From contig JAILPF010000583.1 of NCBI GenBank assembly GCA_024699575.1, positions 1-8,065 of the forward strand: 8,065 nt of DNA, in the 5' to 3' direction. Below are positions 5,931-8,065 of the stretch, in pieces. Source of the DNA: Acetatifactor sp. Lineage in GTDB: Bacteria > Bacillota > Clostridia > Lachnospirales > Lachnospiraceae. The notes beneath the pieces are model-generated. The model made no database searches. It saw nothing but the letters and a program-made list of their open reading frames with translations, and was not told the origin of the DNA. Within the stretch, counting starts at the first letter, position 1; every line of letters starts with the position of its first letter. Both the position numbers and the translations under genes were made by a program.

Positions 5931-6852
5931 TTATCAGTTCTTCTCTCTTTCTATCCTGTCTGTATGGCACTCTTGCTGCCGGCACAGCCATAGATGCGCT
6001 CAGGGTATGAATGGACTGGTCATCAAAAAAGATTTGTGCTCCAAACGCCCTTAACACTTCGCGTTTATCAATTCCACCCAGGAAAAACGCTTCGTCCACT
6101 CTTACATTCCAGCTCCGTAAGGTTTTAATTACCCTCTCATGGGCAGGTGCACTGCGTGCTGTCACAAGAGCAATTCTTATGGGACAGTTATCCGTCCCGA
6201 GTTTTTGTCGGATACCTGAAAGTTTTTTGAGGAAATTGGCAAACGGCCCTTCATTCAGAGGATTCTCCGCATTTTCTCTTTCGTTTTCCTCAAATGCACC
6301 AAGTCCTTTTTCCTTATAAATCCGCTCGGATTCATCTGAAAACAAAACCGCATCCCCATCAAAAGCAATCCGTATCTGCCAGGCCTTAGGGTAAATTACT
6401 CTCGGCTCCTCCACATGCTGTGTACAGATGATTCCTGCCGCGATTCCACAGTCAATAGCACATTGCACATCATCCTCATATGCCGACAGGAAAAGGTCTG
6501 TTTCAAATGCATTCAGATATGGAGCAAGGGAGGCACCACTGACAAGAACCGCTCTGGTAATGTCCAAGCCATAATGCTTGATGCTGTTAAATACCCGAAG
6601 AGATGTATCCGGGCTGTTGCGGGACATCACGATAACTTCCACCAATTTTTCTTCCCGGTTCTCATTGAGTCTGAGCAGCGCTTCCACCAGCGCAAATCCG
6701 GGACCCGGTTTTAAAATATCTGTTTCATGTTCCACCTGATAGTTACAATACGCTTCCACTCCTTGCCGTTCAAATATCTCATTCTCCAACGTAAGGTCAA
6801 ATAATGCTCTGGAAGATATACCGATTACCATGTGCTTTTCCAATGATTTCAT
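5902..6852 (-). CDS. Cytosolic 5'-nucleotidase, NT5C1-like (PF06189 family)
   Basis: This family hydrolyses nucleoside 5'-monophosphates to nucleosides and phosphate; the animal relatives (cN-I) prefer AMP or dCMP, and the preference here is unknown. The 316-residue protein is cytosolic, with no signal peptide or membrane segment. It shows the family hallmarks IGISSRALFDL (10-20), EVIVMSRNSPDTSLRVFNSI (72-91), the HAD-like acidic motif FDGDAVLFSDESER (164-177; D165 and D167), ALVTARSAPAHERVIKTLR (228-246), and FFDDQSIH (275-282), where DD probably completes the metal site. The ATG at 6852 follows AAAGGAG at seven bases, which decides against the internal ATG of residue 8. It is the middle gene of a likely three-gene unit: 96 bases after the DUF1653 gene and overlapping the start of sfsA-mutY by 29 bases. 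I see no convincing promoter in the upstream gap. The family is confident; the physiological substrate is not. Confidence 0.9.
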   Translation of the reverse strand: MKSLEKHMVIGISSRALFDLTLENEIFERQGVEAYCNYQVEHETDILKPGPGFALVEALLRLNENREEKLVEVIVMSRNSPDTSLRVFNSIKHYGLDITRAVLVSGASLAPYLNAFETDLFLSAYEDDVQCAIDCGIAAGIICTQHVEEPRVIYPKAWQIRIAFDGDAVLFSDESERIYKEKGLGAFEENERENAENPLNEGPFANFLKKLSGIRQKLGTDNCPIRIALVTARSAPAHERVIKTLRSWNVRVDEAFFLGGIDKREVLRAFGAQIFFDDQSIHTLSASMAVPAARVPYRQDRKREELINEVSTYCTG

Positions 6853-6859
6853 AAGCAGA

Positions 6860-6866
6860 CTCCTTT
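6860..6866 (-). promoter_or_regulatory. Ribosome binding site of the 5'-nucleotidase gene
   Basis: AAAGGAG on the minus strand lies seven bases before the ATG at 6852. It fixes that start over the internal methionine seven codons later. Confidence 0.8.
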
Positions 6867-6948
6867 CTATACAGAGTAATAAGTCCTGTCAGCTCTGCGC
6901 AGATAGTTCTGCCCCGCATCAATCACATGGCACCTATGTAACAACCTC

Positions 6949-7491
6949 TTACCTTAAGCGATTACACTCATATTTCTCCAAGGTCAAAAGACATTGCTTT
7001 AATGAGTTAAACCTGCTCTGGGTATCTCCGTCTTCCACCTCAACGTCACAGGCGATTGCCATTGTAGTAATCATTTCATCCGTGATACGGTGCTGTAATC
7101 CAGCAAGGATATTCAGTCGTTGTTCGTAAGTATCCGCATCCAGAAATTCGATTACCAGTGGGTCAAGCTGCGGACCGGCAGGCGATTCTGCCTGTTCAGA
7201 AAAATTCTCCGTTTTTGTTTGATACTCTGTTGCAGTTTCCTGTGACTCTCTTTTTCTGTCAGAATTCTGCAGTTCAAAGCGATACTTCTGTTCAACATCA
7301 GGATATTTTTCCCGATCCACTTCACTTAAAAACATCTCAAGCGGTCTTGCAAAAATTCTGAAATCGCCGTACATCGCCTGATAGATTACCAGCTGTTCCT
7401 TGGTCTCCGTGTGTTCTGCTATGGCTACTATCTGATATAAATTTCCTTTAAAGTGTTTATAAATCTCATGGGGCTTTGGAATAAATGTCAT
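6949..7491 (-). CDS. DUF1653 domain protein with an extra C-terminal domain
   Basis: A 180-residue cytosolic protein of unknown function. Residues 7-72 match the DUF1653 pattern: KPHEIYKHFKGNLYQIVAIA, then TKEQLVIYQAMYGD and FARPLEMFLSEV, a small beta-rich fold that usually forms the whole protein. Residues 74-106 are a polar, low-complexity linker rich in E, Q, S and T. Residues 107-180 (from LDPLVIEFLDADTYEQR) are predicted helical and not recognised by me as a named domain. The start at 7491 is preferred because AAGGGAG lies ten bases upstream; the in-frame ATG at 7518 falls almost on the predicted transcription start and lacks a ribosome site. The gene is first in the likely unit with the 5'-nucleotidase and SfsA-MutY, under its own promoter. 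A link to nucleotide or DNA maintenance is suggested only by this context. Confidence 0.85.
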   Translation of the reverse strand: MTFIPKPHEIYKHFKGNLYQIVAIAEHTETKEQLVIYQAMYGDFRIFARPLEMFLSEVDREKYPDVEQKYRFELQNSDRKRESQETATEYQTKTENFSEQAESPAGPQLDPLVIEFLDADTYEQRLNILAGLQHRITDEMITTMAIACDVEVEDGDTQSRFNSLKQCLLTLEKYECNRLR

Positions 7492-7505
7492 AAAAACAGT
7501 GCTCC

Positions 7506-7528
7506 CTTCTTGTCGCATTTACAAGAAG
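7506..7528. promoter_or_regulatory. Inverted repeat on the DUF1653 transcription start, overlapping its ribosome site
   Basis: CTTCTTGT (7506-7513) and ACAAGAAG (7521-7528) are perfect 8-base arms around a 7-base spacer. One arm touches the -10 box and the other overlaps the AAGGGAG ribosome site (7502-7508). It could be an operator for a dimeric regulator. If transcription starts slightly upstream of the prediction, it could instead form a hairpin masking the ribosome site. Confidence 0.4.
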
Positions 7529-7555
7529 TATAACTCCATTTTCATGAAATGTCAT
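7527..7555 (-). promoter_or_regulatory. Sigma-A promoter of the DUF1653 - nucleotidase - sfsA-mutY unit
   Basis: On the minus strand, ATGACA (7555-7550) and TATACT (7532-7527) are separated by 17 bases, each matching consensus at five of six positions. The predicted start near 7520 places the 7491 ATG about 30 bases into the mRNA. The spacer contains the perfect palindrome TTTCATGAAA (7540-7549). The promoter starts about ten bases past the stop of the preceding gene. Confidence 0.65.
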
Positions 7556-7565
7556 GTAAATTCCA

Positions 7566-7952
7566 TCATTCGGTTATAAGAAATTTATGCCGGAAGGTAC
7601 ATTTTTCGTCAATAAAATCGAATGTTGAAAGAGCCTGCGCCAACTGTTCACGTTCTGCATTCGTCAACTCATCGATTTTGCGATGATGAACAGTCAATGT
7701 ATACTCTCGCGTACCATCCTGCTCCATCACCTTTGTAAGCATCACTCCGCTGTTACCAAATCCTTCTTCCGCTAAATACTTCTTTGCCTCTCCAAGCATC
7801 ACACTTTCTTTTTCCGCGTAGTAATTATCTATTTCCTGCCCGGAAGGATTGCTCTCACACCTTACTGTCTCTGTTACAAAAAAAGAAATCAAAAGAATCA
7901 ATCCAACTGTAGCCACCACAAAACCCAAATTGTCGCGAACACCTTTTCTCAT
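7566..7952 (-). CDS. Unrecognised small protein with one N-terminal membrane segment
   Basis: I do not recognise this protein. From the ATG at 7952 it has 128 residues: a short basic N-terminus (MRKGVRDN), one hydrophobic segment at about 10-27 (FVVATVGLILLISFFV), then a charged domain of about 100 residues, probably outside the membrane by the positive-inside rule. That domain is predicted as a helix (about 41-62), beta-like strands (YTLTVHHRKI, 84-93) and another helix (97-110). There is no lipobox, catalytic motif or known domain. The start is uncertain. The chosen ATG has GAGGA eight bases upstream; the same frame stays open upstream with an ATG at 8006 (146 residues) and a GTG at 8057 (163 residues), both with poorly placed ribosome sites. 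It ends 74 bases before the DUF1653 gene with no visible terminator, so read-through into that unit is possible. Confidence 0.65.
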   Translation of the reverse strand: MRKGVRDNLGFVVATVGLILLISFFVTETVRCESNPSGQEIDNYYAEKESVMLGEAKKYLAEEGFGNSGVMLTKVMEQDGTREYTLTVHHRKIDELTNAEREQLAQALSTFDFIDEKCTFRHKFLITE

Positions 7953-8065
7953 AAACTCATTCCTCACTTTCATCTGCCTGTTTACTTTTTGCTTTGTTGA
8001 GTTCATAATATACTTTTTTGTGTCCCTTAAAACTCCCTCTTGTAAAAATACCCCCACTCCCCAAC

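Noticed and set aside
6853..6948. Possible terminator or promoter between the DUF1653 and nucleotidase genes
   Set aside because: The only clear stem, GCAGA/TCTGC, is five bases long with no T-run. The best promoter-like pair, CTGACA and TATAGA, has a 15-base spacer and runs into the ribosome site.

Overview
The window looks like chromosomal core sequence from a Gram-positive, Clostridia-type bacterium, most likely a Lachnospiraceae member. This rests on the moderate GC content, strong AGGAGG-type ribosome binding sites, recognisable sigma-A promoters, and the gene families: an ACT protein of the PheB/UPF0735 type next to homoserine dehydrogenase, a DUF1653 protein, a PF06189 5'-nucleotidase and a BmrU-type lipid kinase. 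The genus is inferred from family resemblance, not from a marker gene. I see no tRNA, rRNA, insertion sequence, CRISPR array, integrase or phage gene.

Layout from left to right. (1) Positions 1-1645, minus strand: a two-gene amino-acid unit, the ACT-domain protein followed after 18 bases by hom (homoserine dehydrogenase, cut by the left edge). It has its own extended -10 promoter and an inverted repeat on the predicted transcription start. (2) Positions 1693-3105, minus strand: glyA (serine hydroxymethyltransferase) as a single-gene unit with a clear promoter and a strong intrinsic terminator. (3) Positions 3151-4162, plus strand: a diacylglycerol-kinase-family lipid kinase, divergent from glyA. 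(4) Positions 4041-7555, minus strand: a likely operon of a DUF1653 protein, a cytosolic 5'-nucleotidase, and one 595-residue protein that joins a complete SfsA nuclease domain to a complete MutY adenine glycosylase. (5) Positions 7566 to about 7952, minus strand: a small unrecognised protein with one membrane segment.

Function. hom and glyA are both connected to threonine, methionine and one-carbon/glycine metabolism, but they have separate promoters. The 7.5-4.1 kb unit is a nucleotide and nucleic-acid housekeeping cluster. MutY removes adenine mispaired with 8-oxoguanine, SfsA-family proteins carry a nuclease-type fold, and the 5'-nucleotidase dephosphorylates nucleoside monophosphates. 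The nucleotidase and SfsA-MutY reading frames overlap by 29 bases, which suggests coupled translation.

The most unusual items are the SfsA-MutY fusion and the tail-to-tail junction it forms with the lipid kinase gene. The two coding regions overlap by 20 bases. The best terminator for sfsA-mutY lies inside the kinase gene, and a weaker candidate kinase terminator lies inside mutY, so the two mRNAs would have complementary 3' ends. Nothing here is clearly a new defence or mobile system; the rest is ordinary core genome.
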